A stretch of DNA of 64,000 nt from JAXLYX01 sp046351215 (GTDB lineage Bacteria; Myxococcota_A; Polyangia; Polyangiales; Houyiibacteriaceae). Below, piece by piece: positions 17,832 to 24,336 of the stretch. The translations under genes and the position numbers were made by a program. The notes under the pieces are model-generated. The model saw only the letters and a list, made by a program, of their open reading frames with translations. It made no database searches and was not told the DNA's origin. Location: contig JAXLYX010000006.1 in NCBI GenBank assembly GCA_046351215.1, positions 434,001 to 498,000 of the forward strand, in the 5' to 3' direction. How positions within the stretch are numbered: position 1 is the first letter of the stretch; the number at the start of each line of letters is the position of its first letter.

Positions 17832-18220
17832 GCTGGTCTTCGCAACGCGTCCCGGTGGAGAAGCTGGTCCTCGCGACCACGAACGGAAGGTCGTCGCGCG
17901 GGCGGCGGCCCATGTTCCTGAAGGGGCCGGTGTCGATCGACTGGCTCGGGGAAGCCGCGCGACAGCCCGGCAAGGCGCTCCACGTGGGCGTCCTGCTGTG
18001 GTTCCAAGCGGGTCTCAAGGGCTCTCGGGTGGTCTCGCTCCGACCGTCGGTCCGCGAACGATTCGGGCTCGATCGTCACGCGACTGCGCGTGCCCTGCAT
18101 GCCCTCGAGAAGGCGGGTCTGGTGACTGTCAACCGGCACCGAGGTCGTTCGCCCGAGGTTCGCCTGCTCGAGGGCGTGACCCCCACCGACATTTCCGACG
18201 CCGAGGTCGAAGATGCGTGA
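17828..18220 (+). CDS. Winged-helix DNA-binding protein
   Basis: The 130 residues hold a winged-helix core near 50-105: RERFGLDRHATARALHALEK as recognition helices, followed by AGLVTVNRHRGRSPEVRLL as the wing. GTG at 17828 overlaps the polymerase stop (GTGA) and has AAAGGGA 9 bases upstream. Placed between the polymerase and excisionase/integrase genes, it probably regulates the element or its replication. It could also be a replication initiator fragment, but no replicase domain is visible. Confidence 0.65.
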   Translation: MSWSSQRVPVEKLVLATTNGRSSRGRRPMFLKGPVSIDWLGEAARQPGKALHVGVLLWFQAGLKGSRVVSLRPSVRERFGLDRHATARALHALEKAGLVTVNRHRGRSPEVRLLEGVTPTDISDAEVEDA

Positions 18221-18434
18221 GCCCCACGCCGACTTCATCCTCGGTCCTGGCGACGTCCTCACTGTCGACGACGTCGCGGCGCTGCTGAAGCTGACGCGCA
18301 AGGGCGTCTACGGCCTCGTGGCCGCCCGTCGCATCCCTCACTTCAAGGTCTCGAACCGCGTTCGCTTCGCGCGATCCGATGTCGTAGCCTGGCTCCACGA
18401 AAACCGAGTGCCGTCGGTCGGAGTGAAGAAGTGA
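18213..18434 (+). CDS. Excisionase-like helix-turn-helix protein
   Basis: The 73 residues match the HTH_17/MerR-like excisionase family: LTVDDVAALLKLTRKGVYGL as helix-turn-helix, then ARRIPHFKVSNRVRFARSDV and VAWL. In integrative elements such proteins bend DNA at attachment sites and steer the integrase towards excision. It overlaps the upstream winged-helix gene by 8 bp and its stop overlaps the integrase GTG start, the usual xis-int arrangement. Confidence 0.85.
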   Translation: MREPHADFILGPGDVLTVDDVAALLKLTRKGVYGLVAARRIPHFKVSNRVRFARSDVVAWLHENRVPSVGVKK

Positions 18435-19564
18435 CGGCACGCAAGATGAAGGGAGCTTGGTGGGTGGACTTCCACTGGACGCATCGGCTCGGGCCCGCCG
18501 CGGGCACGCGCGAGCGCGTCCGTCGCAAGTCCCCCGTCGACACCAAGCGAGGCGCCGAGGAGTACGAGCGGCTTCTCCGCACGCGCCTGCTCGAAGGAAA
18601 GCCGCTGGACGGCATCGACCCGAAGGCGAAGGTCGTGCCCAAGTTCGAGACGTGGATCGACGAGTGGCTCGAGGTCTACGTCGACGTGCACAACAAGCCG
18701 AGCACGGCCTCGACGAAGCGAGGGGTCGTGTCGAACCACCTGAAGCCGTTCTTCGGAAAGCTCCGGCTCGACGAGATCGGCATCAAGGACATCGAGCGCT
18801 TCAAGGCGGCGAAGACAGCCGAGGGGCTGAACCCCAAGTCCGTGAACAACTTCCTCTCGATGCTCCGTCGGGCGCTCGTGTCCGCGGTGGAGTGGGAGGA
18901 GATTTCTCACGTGCCCCCGATCAAGTGGCTGAAGGCGCCGCCACCGACCTTCGACTTCTTCGATCACTCCGAGTCCGAGCGACTCTTGCGCGCGGCCCCC
19001 GACGAGGACCGCGCCATCCTGACGACGGCCGTTCGCGCGGGGCTTCGCCTCGGCGAGCTCCTGGCGCTGCGCTGGGAAGACGTCGACTTCGTCACCGGGA
19101 AGATCCTCGTGCGCCGAGCCGTCTGGAAGGGGAAGGTCTCGACCCCCAAGAGCGGCAAGCATCGCGAGGTCGCCATGTCGCCGCAGCTCGCGGCGACGCT
19201 CCGCGCTCATCAGCACCTCCGCGGGCCTCTCGTCTTCTGCAAGCCGGACGGTTCGATGCTCACGAAGGAGATGACCAAGCGCATCGTCCCGCGCGCCTGC
19301 CGGCGAGCGGGTCTCCGGGAGCTGCAGTGGCACGCGCTGCGGCATTCCTTCGCCTCGCAGCTCGTCATGGCCGGCGTTCCCCTGAAGGCCGTCCAGGAGC
19401 TGCTCGGCCATTCCACCATCGAGATGACCATGCGCTACGCCCACCTGTCGCCGACGGTCCACGTCGACGCGGTGGCACGGCTCGACGCTCCGCCCCAGCT
19501 CGGACATCGGGGTGGGGTGGAAGCGCGCACGGAGACGCCTTTGCGGATTGTCCCCGTGCGCTGA
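18431..19564 (+). CDS. int: Tyrosine site-specific recombinase (integrase)
   Basis: Catalyses integration and excision of the element. The 377 residues have an N-terminal SAM-like core-binding domain (about 70-160) and the C-terminal catalytic domain with R206 (GLRLGEL), H301 and R304 (HALRHSF), H327 (LGHST) and nucleophile Y336 (MRYAH); the complete set indicates activity. The start is GTG at 18431 in GTGA overlap with the excisionase-like gene. It ends about 135 bp from the tmRNA 3' end, the likely attachment site. Confidence 0.95.
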   Translation: MTARKMKGAWWVDFHWTHRLGPAAGTRERVRRKSPVDTKRGAEEYERLLRTRLLEGKPLDGIDPKAKVVPKFETWIDEWLEVYVDVHNKPSTASTKRGVVSNHLKPFFGKLRLDEIGIKDIERFKAAKTAEGLNPKSVNNFLSMLRRALVSAVEWEEISHVPPIKWLKAPPPTFDFFDHSESERLLRAAPDEDRAILTTAVRAGLRLGELLALRWEDVDFVTGKILVRRAVWKGKVSTPKSGKHREVAMSPQLAATLRAHQHLRGPLVFCKPDGSMLTKEMTKRIVPRACRRAGLRELQWHALRHSFASQLVMAGVPLKAVQELLGHSTIEMTMRYAHLSPTVHVDAVARLDAPPQLGHRGGVEARTETPLRIVPVR

Positions 19565-19612
19565 TCGCAATGAAGCCCCGGGCCGAGCCCAGAGCTCGAA
19601 GCGCAGAAACGC

Positions 19613-19654
19613 CATGGTGCCCAAGCGAAATGCTTGGGCACCATGTGGGCACCA
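19613..19654. repeat. 14-bp inverted repeat and GGGCACCA direct repeats next to attachment site
   Basis: CATGGTGCCCAAGC (19613-19626) and GCTTGGGCACCATG (19632-19645) form a perfect hairpin with a 5-base loop. GGGCACCA recurs at 19647-19654. The hairpin may end the integrase transcript, although no U-run follows. Alternatively these are arm-type integrase sites, since they lie 45-85 bp from the tmRNA end. Confidence 0.55.
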
Positions 19655-19698
19655 AGCGAATCCTGAAAACCTAAGTTCTCGGAATCGCTTGATAAAAG

Positions 19699-20062
19699 TG
19701 GTGGAGGCGCCGGGAGTCGAACCCGGGTCCGGAAATGATCCAAAACGACGTCTACGTGCGTATCTCGCGATTTAAATGTCGCAAGAGGTCGCGCCCACGA
19801 GCAGGCTCTTCCTCCCACCAGCTACCCTTTTTCTCGTCCTCTCACCGGGTGGCGGTGCGAGAAGACCAGTCGAATCAAATGACGCCTCACCGATAAGCTT
19901 CGACGGGCTTACCGGATCGACGGCTCCGTTGGCTTAATCAGGCCGCGAGAGCGAGCGCGTTGTCGTTCGCACTTATACGTTGCTCGATGTATTTACGCCG
20001 TACCGAGCCCGGCGGACACGCAATCGTTCCTTCAGCATCCCCGTCGAAACCTTGTCGCCCCC
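19699..20062 (-). ncRNA. ssrA: Transfer-messenger RNA (tmRNA)
   Basis: Rescues stalled ribosomes and tags their products for ClpXP. The 5' end GGGGGCG pairs with the 3' CGCCTCC to give a 7-bp acceptor stem containing the alanine-identity G3-U pair; the T-arm GGGTTCGACTCCC and an encoded CCA end are present. The internal reading frame encodes ANDNALALAA and stop. Length is 364 nt, typical for one-piece tmRNA. The 3' end is the likely integration site of the element to its left. sspB and clpP lie within 6.4 kb. Confidence 0.96.
19938..19970 (-). other. tmRNA tag-peptide reading frame
   Basis: Resume codon GCG at 19970 to TGA at 19938 encodes ANDNALALAA. The LALAA-type end is what ClpX recognises, and the AND N-terminus is the SspB-binding part in other bacteria. 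It is conventional in form. Confidence 0.93.
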
Positions 20063-20150
20063 GTATCTGCCGCGATGAGCAGGCGCATCGTCGCGCGGGC
20101 CCGGAGGCTCGCGTGGGATCGATGCGCGCGTTGTCAAAGACGGCCCCAAC

Positions 20151-21104
20151 ATGCGTCGTCCCGGGGGCGAGGGCAAGGGGGAGCGTCCTTCGAGCCTCCG
20201 CGCCGTCCCGCGCGAGCGCTCCGCGTGGTACGTCTCCAGCTCTCGCGTGGCACCGCTCGGCATCCTCCTCTCGCTCCTCTCCGGCCTCGCCTGGGCCGGC
20301 CTCGATTCGCAGCGGAAGGCCCTCGGCACGAAGGTCGGCTCGCTGCCTCTCCTCGTCGTGCTCGCGCTCGGACAAGCGCCCGTCTTCCTCGTCTGGGGGC
20401 TCGCCACCCATGCGCGTGCGAGCTCGGGCTACGTGCTCCCCGCGCTCGGCTCGCTCGCGATCAACGTCGCCGCGAACCTGCTCTTCCTCCGCGCCGTGCA
20501 GCTCTCCGCGCTCTCGAAGACCGTTCCCTTCCTCGCCTTCACGCCCGTCTTCGCCGCGCTGAACGCGCTCGTGCTGCTCCACGAGCTGCCCTCGTCGCTC
20601 GCGTGGTGCGGCATCGGCTGCGTCGGTGCGGGCGGCGTGCTGCTCGCGCTCGCGCCGGGTCACACCTTGCTCGAGGCGCTGCGGAAGGATCCCGGTGCGT
20701 GGCGCATGCTCCTCGTCGCGCTGCTCTGGTCCGTCTCGTCCTCGCTCGACAAGCTCGCGCTTCGACACGCCACGGTTCCGCTCCACGCCGCGGTGCAGAC
20801 CGGCGGCGTCGGCCTCGTCGCGTTCTCCGCGCTCGCGTTCCGAGGACGCCTCGGCGAGCTCCGTCCCGTTCGCCACGAGCTCCGCCGCGTCGCGCTCACG
20901 CTCGCCTTCGGCTTCACCGCGCTCGCGATCCAATTCGTCGCGCTGCGCCTCGTCTTCGTCGGACTCATGGAGGCGAGCAAACGCGCCGTCGGCACCGTGA
21001 TGGCGCTCGTGCTCGGGAGGCTCCTCTTCGACGAGCCGATCACGCGTCGCAAGGCCCTCGCCGCGTTCGCCATCGTCGTCGGCACCTTCCTCCTGCTCGG
21101 CTGA
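20151..21104 (+). CDS. EamA/DMT-family membrane transporter
   Basis: Drug/metabolite transporter superfamily permease with ten predicted transmembrane helices in two EamA repeats (about 35-165 and 185-317). The second repeat ends with the usual LFDEPITRRKALAAFAIVVG. The substrate cannot be predicted. The start is uncertain: ATG at 20151 gives a 32-residue Arg-rich leader, while GTG at 20247 begins right before the first helix. It is divergent from ssrA, so this region holds both promoters. Confidence 0.8.
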   Translation: MRRPGGEGKGERPSSLRAVPRERSAWYVSSSRVAPLGILLSLLSGLAWAGLDSQRKALGTKVGSLPLLVVLALGQAPVFLVWGLATHARASSGYVLPALGSLAINVAANLLFLRAVQLSALSKTVPFLAFTPVFAALNALVLLHELPSSLAWCGIGCVGAGGVLLALAPGHTLLEALRKDPGAWRMLLVALLWSVSSSLDKLALRHATVPLHAAVQTGGVGLVAFSALAFRGRLGELRPVRHELRRVALTLAFGFTALAIQFVALRLVFVGLMEASKRAVGTVMALVLGRLLFDEPITRRKALAAFAIVVGTFLLLG

Positions 21105-21185
21105 ACGACGCAGCGCGTCAACACGAATTCGTCCGCTGCGTCGTGGCCTACGCGGCCGAGATCGGTCATACGAGTTAGGGGATTG

Positions 21186-21791
21186 ATGGAGCTACCGGCC
21201 AAGAAGGACGTCGCGCGCGCGCTGCTCCTCCGGGGGAGCGTGTTCGTGCACCTCGACCCGAGGACGCCAGGGGTCGAGGTCCCGCGGCGCTTCACGAGCG
21301 AGCCACAGTTGGTGCTGCAAATCGGGCTCGACCTCCCGATTCCCATCCCCGACCTCCGCGTCGACCACGACGGCATCCTCGCGACGCTCTCGTTCAGCCG
21401 CACGCCCTTCACCTGCGTCGTGCCCTGGGAGGCGGTCTTCGCCCTGGTCGGCGAGGACGGCAAGGGCATGGTCTGGCCCGAGTCCGTGCCGCCCGAGATC
21501 GAGTCGGAGATGAAGCGCGAGGCTCGCCGGGCCTCGAAGTCCAGGCCCGAAGGCGTCGGACCGAGCCCGGTCGCCGCGCGCGCGACGCCGCTCGAGGCGA
21601 AGGACGGCGACGGCGAAGGCTCCGAGGACGACTCGACCGACAACGTCCGCCGCATGCCGAACCGCCGCCTGCGTTCCGCCCCGCGTCCGGGCGAGCGTCC
21701 CGAGACCGACGACGAGCCGCCGAGCGGCCCGCCGCGCTCGACGACGAAGGCCGGCCGCCAGCTGCCGCCCTACATGCGCGTCGTGAAGTAG
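21186..21791 (+). CDS. sspB: SspB-type ClpXP specificity-enhancing factor
   Basis: Adaptor that delivers tmRNA-tagged proteins to ClpXP. Residues 1-105 give the SspB fold: KKDVARALLLRGSVFVHLDP, PRRFTSEPQLVLQIGLDL and FTCVVPWEAVF are typical of the delta-proteobacterial form. The 100-residue tail is charged and disordered; in known SspB such a tail ends in a ClpX-binding peptide, and here RQLPPYMRVVK could play that part. ATG at 21186 follows TAGGGG; a TTG one codon earlier is also possible. It is near ssrA (1.1 kb) and clpP (3.6 kb). Confidence 0.85.
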   Translation: MELPAKKDVARALLLRGSVFVHLDPRTPGVEVPRRFTSEPQLVLQIGLDLPIPIPDLRVDHDGILATLSFSRTPFTCVVPWEAVFALVGEDGKGMVWPESVPPEIESEMKREARRASKSRPEGVGPSPVAARATPLEAKDGDGEGSEDDSTDNVRRMPNRRLRSAPRPGERPETDDEPPSGPPRSTTKAGRQLPPYMRVVK

Positions 21792-21852
21792 AGCGCTCGT
21801 CGCGCCGACTTCACGCGCCACCTCCCGACGACGGGGGAGACCTTCCGACGAC

Positions 21853-21980
21853 GGAAAGGGACGCCCCGGTTCGGCCTAGGGGGGGAGGGGGGCCTGCAAC
21901 CGGGGCGTGGGAGAACGAAGGCGGCCTGGGTGGAGGATTTCAGGGAGGGGGAGGGGAGAGACTCATCCACCCAGGCCGCC
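21853..21980 (-). terminator. Two successive intrinsic terminators of small RNA A
   Basis: On the minus strand, the first is the 15-bp stem 21966-21980/21920-21934 followed by TTCGTTCTC; the second is the 10-bp stem 21898-21907/21862-21871 followed by TCCCTTT. Two terminators in series would give a long and a short RNA. Confidence 0.6.
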
Positions 21981-22046
21981 GAGCTCGGTGCATCCGCGAG
22001 GGATTTTGGGATGGGGGAGGGGGTCCCCCGCGTTCACACCGGCTGT
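21853..22046 (-). ncRNA. Small RNA A with three C-rich stem-loops (predicted)
   Basis: Predicted transcript of about 190 nt starting 12 bases after the promoter GC at 22058-22059. It holds three stem-loops: 21995-22032 (stem CGCG with GGG/CCC), 21920-21980 (15-bp perfect stem) and 21862-21907 (10-bp stem, then TCCCTTT). Every loop carries CCCUCCCC-type runs that contain CCUCC, the complement of a Shine-Dalgarno site. A shorter form could end after the second stem-loop. No protein frame of note exists. Not matched to a named family; genomic context recalls an sRNA beside an enhancer-binding protein in Myxococcus (Pxr), but identity is untested. Confidence 0.7.
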
Positions 22047-22056
22047 CTTCTCCTAA

Positions 22057-22073
22057 TGCAGGTGCCATGCCAA
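22057..22073 (-). promoter_or_regulatory. Sigma54-type -24/-12 promoter of small RNA A
   Basis: Minus strand TTGGCATGGCACCTGCA: GG at -24 and GC at -12 separated by exactly 10 bases, matching the sigma54 consensus TGGCAC-N5-TTGC with one C for T. Predicted start near 22046. A near-identical promoter serves small RNA B. Confidence 0.75.
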
Positions 22074-22274
22074 CCCTCTGTGTTGCGAAATCACGAGGGA
22101 AATCGTCCAGAGGTGAACACGGCGGGGCCGGGCTCGAGCAAGCCTGCAACCGGCGCGTGAAATGCCGTTGCAGAACTGAAGGGCCGGGCGTACGCGTGCG
22201 GCTTGCGTACAGAAGCATACGTCGTCCTACACGACTTGTCCGCCGCTGCGTCGTGACTCGGCCGGTCAGCAGGA

Positions 22275-22383
22275 CGGAAAAAGGACGGCCTGCCGCGGGA
22301 GGGGGGTACCGCTTGGCAGGCCGTCGGGGGGTGTCGCGCCGAGGGCTTTTTGGAGGGGGAGGGGGAGCTCCTCGACTCGACGC
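22275..22383 (-). ncRNA. Small RNA B with two C-rich stem-loops (predicted)
   Basis: Predicted transcript of about 105 nt. The first stem pairs GUCGAGG with CCUCGGC around a loop containing CCCCCUCCCCCUCC; the second is the terminator hairpin 22284-22294/22315-22325 with CCCCCCUCCC in its loop, followed by CTTTTTCC. It appears paralogous to small RNA A: promoter, spacing and loop motif are shared while the stems differ. Exposed CCUCC repeats suggest pairing with ribosome-binding sites. Confidence 0.75.
22276..22325 (-). terminator. Intrinsic terminator of small RNA B
   Basis: 11-bp perfect stem (GGCAGGCCGTC and complement) directly followed on the minus strand by CTTTTTCC: a canonical rho-independent terminator. 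Confidence 0.85.
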
Positions 22384-22393
22384 TTTCTATCTA

Positions 22394-22410
22394 AGCAGGA
22401 GCCGTGCCAA
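22394..22410 (-). promoter_or_regulatory. Sigma54-type -24/-12 promoter of small RNA B
   Basis: Minus strand TTGGCACGGCTCCTGCT: TGGCAC, then GC 10 bases after the GG. It differs from the promoter of RNA A at only a few positions. Predicted start near 22383. Confidence 0.78.
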
Positions 22411-22530
22411 CCGAAATCGTGAACAATTCCGTGTCGACTGGAATGCGGCCATTTCAGCCATGGCGATGCAGCATTGAATCGATTTCAAGAATGAAACGAT
22501 TGGTGAACCTTCGGTCACGGAAATGCAGGA

Positions 22531-22561
22531 AGGGCCGGACCTCGTCACGAGATCCGGCCCT
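22531..22561 (-). terminator. Hairpin after the enhancer-binding-protein gene
   Basis: AGGGCCGGA and TCCGGCCCT flank an inner CTCG/CGAG stem, giving an almost continuous 31-base hairpin 24 bp beyond the stop at 22585. There is no U-run. It separates the regulator gene from the small-RNA region on the same strand. Confidence 0.6.
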
Positions 22562-22584
22562 CCGGGGCGTGTGCTTCGGCGGAT

Positions 22585-24258
22585 TCAGCTCGCCGGCGGA
22601 TGCGAAGACGGGCGGCGGGTCGGCCGCGGGGGCGGCTTCAGGCCGTACTTCTCCATCTTGTAGATGAGGGCGCGACGCGAGAGGCCGAGGCGCCGGGCCG
22701 CGTGGGTCTGGTTCTGGTTGCAGTCGGCGAGGGCCTTGATGATCGCGTCGCGCTCGACCGAGTCGACGTGCTCGCGGAGGCGGCCCTTCGTCGGGACGAT
22801 GGGCATCGGCTCGCTCGGGAGGTGCTCGGCGAGCAGCTCGCCTTCGCCGGCGAGCTGGACCGCGCGCTCCATCGCGTTCCAGAGCTCGAGCACGTTGCCC
22901 GGCCAGGGGTAGCTGCGGAGGCGGGCGACCGCACCCGGCGAGAACTTCACGGGGCGCGGGGCGCCCGACTGCACGGCGAAGAGCTCGGCGAGCGGGAGGA
23001 TGTCCTCGGCGCGCGAGCGGAGGGGCGGCACCTCGAGCACCGTCAGGGCGAGTCGGTCGAAGAGCGCGCGATCGAAGGCGCCTCGCTCGACGAGGCCGAC
23101 GAGCGCACGCGGGCTCGTGCTGATGATCCGCACCGCGCTGCCGACGGCCTCGAGGGCCTTCGCGAGGCGCTTCTGCGCGTCCTCGTCGAGCTCGCTGACC
23201 TCCTCGAGGACGACGCTTCCGCCCTTCGCGGTGGCGATCTCGCCGCCGGGCTCCTTGGTCGGGCCGAACGCGCGATCGACGTCCTTCGCGTCGACGATGG
23301 CGGCGCAGGGGATCACGACCATCGGGCCCGGCTTCTGCGGGCTGCGGTGGTGCAGCATCCGGGCGAACATGCTCTTGCCCGTGCCGCTCTCGCCCGTGAT
23401 GAGGACGGCGGAGGCTTCCTTCGCCGCGTCGTCGATCGCCCCGAGGAGCGACTTCATCGCCTTGTCGTAGGCGGTGGGCACGGTGAGCTCGCCGGGATCG
23501 CCGACGGGACGCGCGAAGTCGTAGCCCTCGCGGAGCGCTTCCTTCAGGGCCGAGCGAGCCGCCCAGAAGAGGCGCTCGGGGCTGTCCCCGTCGTCGGGAG
23601 AGACGGCGAGACCGACCGAGGCGGTGACGCCGCAGCGCTCGAGGATGCGCTCGACGACCATCCGTGCCGTCTCGGCGCTGGTGTCCGGGAGCAGGAACTC
23701 GAGCTCGTCGGTCGCGTAGCTGCCGACGACGTCGCCGGCGCGGAAGGCCTCGAGCGCGTAGGTGGCGAGACGCCCGCCCTCGCCCATCTTCGCGTGGATC
23801 ATCACGAGGGCCGTCGGACGGCTGCCGCGGGAGGCGCGGGCGAGCTCCTCGTAGAGACGCTCGCGGAATTCGTGGTGCGTGAGGGCACGGCGGCCGCCCG
23901 ACGCGAGCGGCGAGGAGACGCCGACCACGAGCTGGGCGCTGCCGACCTGCAGCTCGTCGCCCGGATCGAGGAACATCGCGCCTTCGATGGGCTTGCCGCT
24001 GCGGTGCACGAGGCCGCCGTTCGCGGGCTCGATGCGCACGCGCTCGCCGTCCCAGCGGAAGACCGCGTGGCGCTCCTGGATGTTGGCGCCCGCCACCCGA
24101 AGGGTCTCGTCCGCGCCCTTGCCGAAGCTGATCTCTCCGCCGCCCGGCAGGTCGATGACCCGCAGCACGCCTTCGTTCCGGACGACGACGAACGCGACGG
24201 CGTCTTCGCCGCCCTCGTCCACGCCGTTCCGCTCTCGCTCTTCGGTGGTCATGCCCAC
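22585..24258 (-). CDS. FHA/degenerate-GGDEF/AAA+/Fis regulator lacking GAFTGA
   Basis: Relative of sigma54 enhancer-binding proteins, 557 residues. Domains: FHA phosphothreonine-binding (about 22-112), a GGDEF-like fold without the signature (about 125-240), AAA+ ATPase with Walker A GESGTGKS (289-296), and a C-terminal Fis helix-turn-helix (about 505-540, HAARRLGLSRRALIYKMEKY). The sigma54-contacting GAFTGA loop is replaced by AFGPTKEPGGEIA, and Walker B reads VVLEEV in place of FLDE. So it may not open sigma54 promoters itself and could repress or work with a partner. It adjoins two sigma54-like small-RNA promoters. ATG at 24258 or 24252. Confidence 0.88.
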   Translation of the reverse strand: MGMTTEERERNGVDEGGEDAVAFVVVRNEGVLRVIDLPGGGEISFGKGADETLRVAGANIQERHAVFRWDGERVRIEPANGGLVHRSGKPIEGAMFLDPGDELQVGSAQLVVGVSSPLASGGRRALTHHEFRERLYEELARASRGSRPTALVMIHAKMGEGGRLATYALEAFRAGDVVGSYATDELEFLLPDTSAETARMVVERILERCGVTASVGLAVSPDDGDSPERLFWAARSALKEALREGYDFARPVGDPGELTVPTAYDKAMKSLLGAIDDAAKEASAVLITGESGTGKSMFARMLHHRSPQKPGPMVVIPCAAIVDAKDVDRAFGPTKEPGGEIATAKGGSVVLEEVSELDEDAQKRLAKALEAVGSAVRIISTSPRALVGLVERGAFDRALFDRLALTVLEVPPLRSRAEDILPLAELFAVQSGAPRPVKFSPGAVARLRSYPWPGNVLELWNAMERAVQLAGEGELLAEHLPSEPMPIVPTKGRLREHVDSVERDAIIKALADCNQNQTHAARRLGLSRRALIYKMEKYGLKPPPRPTRRPSSHPPAS

Positions 24259-24336
24259 GAGTATGGGGGCATGTGGGCGGCCGTGCTACAGGGCCGTGAG
24301 CAATTCACACGGGGCCCCTCCGCGTTCGTGGGCGCG

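Larger units (their letters stand above)
1..19720. mobile_element. Integrative element in the ssrA 3' end (left end outside window)
   Basis: The segment carries, in order, a type I restriction-modification operon, unknown cargo genes, a phage-like recombination cassette, a family-A DNA polymerase, an excisionase-like protein and a tyrosine integrase. The integrase ends about 135 bp from the 3' end of tmRNA. Tyrosine-recombinase elements commonly integrate at the 3' ends of tRNA and tmRNA genes, so the right boundary is placed in the tmRNA T-arm/acceptor region. The matching left attachment site is not in the window. I saw no structural, capsid or conjugation genes, so the element type (ICE, satellite or genomic island) is open. 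Confidence 0.75.
21792..22584. other. 793-bp gene-free region with two small-RNA units
   Basis: No convincing protein gene. It contains two tandem minus-strand units, each made of a -24/-12 promoter, C-rich stem-loops and an intrinsic terminator, described separately. Between the units (22075-22274) and upstream of the second promoter (22411-22530) the sequence is less GC-rich and may hold enhancer sites; GTGAACC-TTC-GGTCAC at about 22503-22518 is one inverted repeat. Confidence 0.7.

Noticed and set aside
22503..22518. Inverted repeat GTGAACC-TTC-GGTCAC as a definite enhancer site
   Set aside because: Short and imperfect; mentioned only as a candidate.
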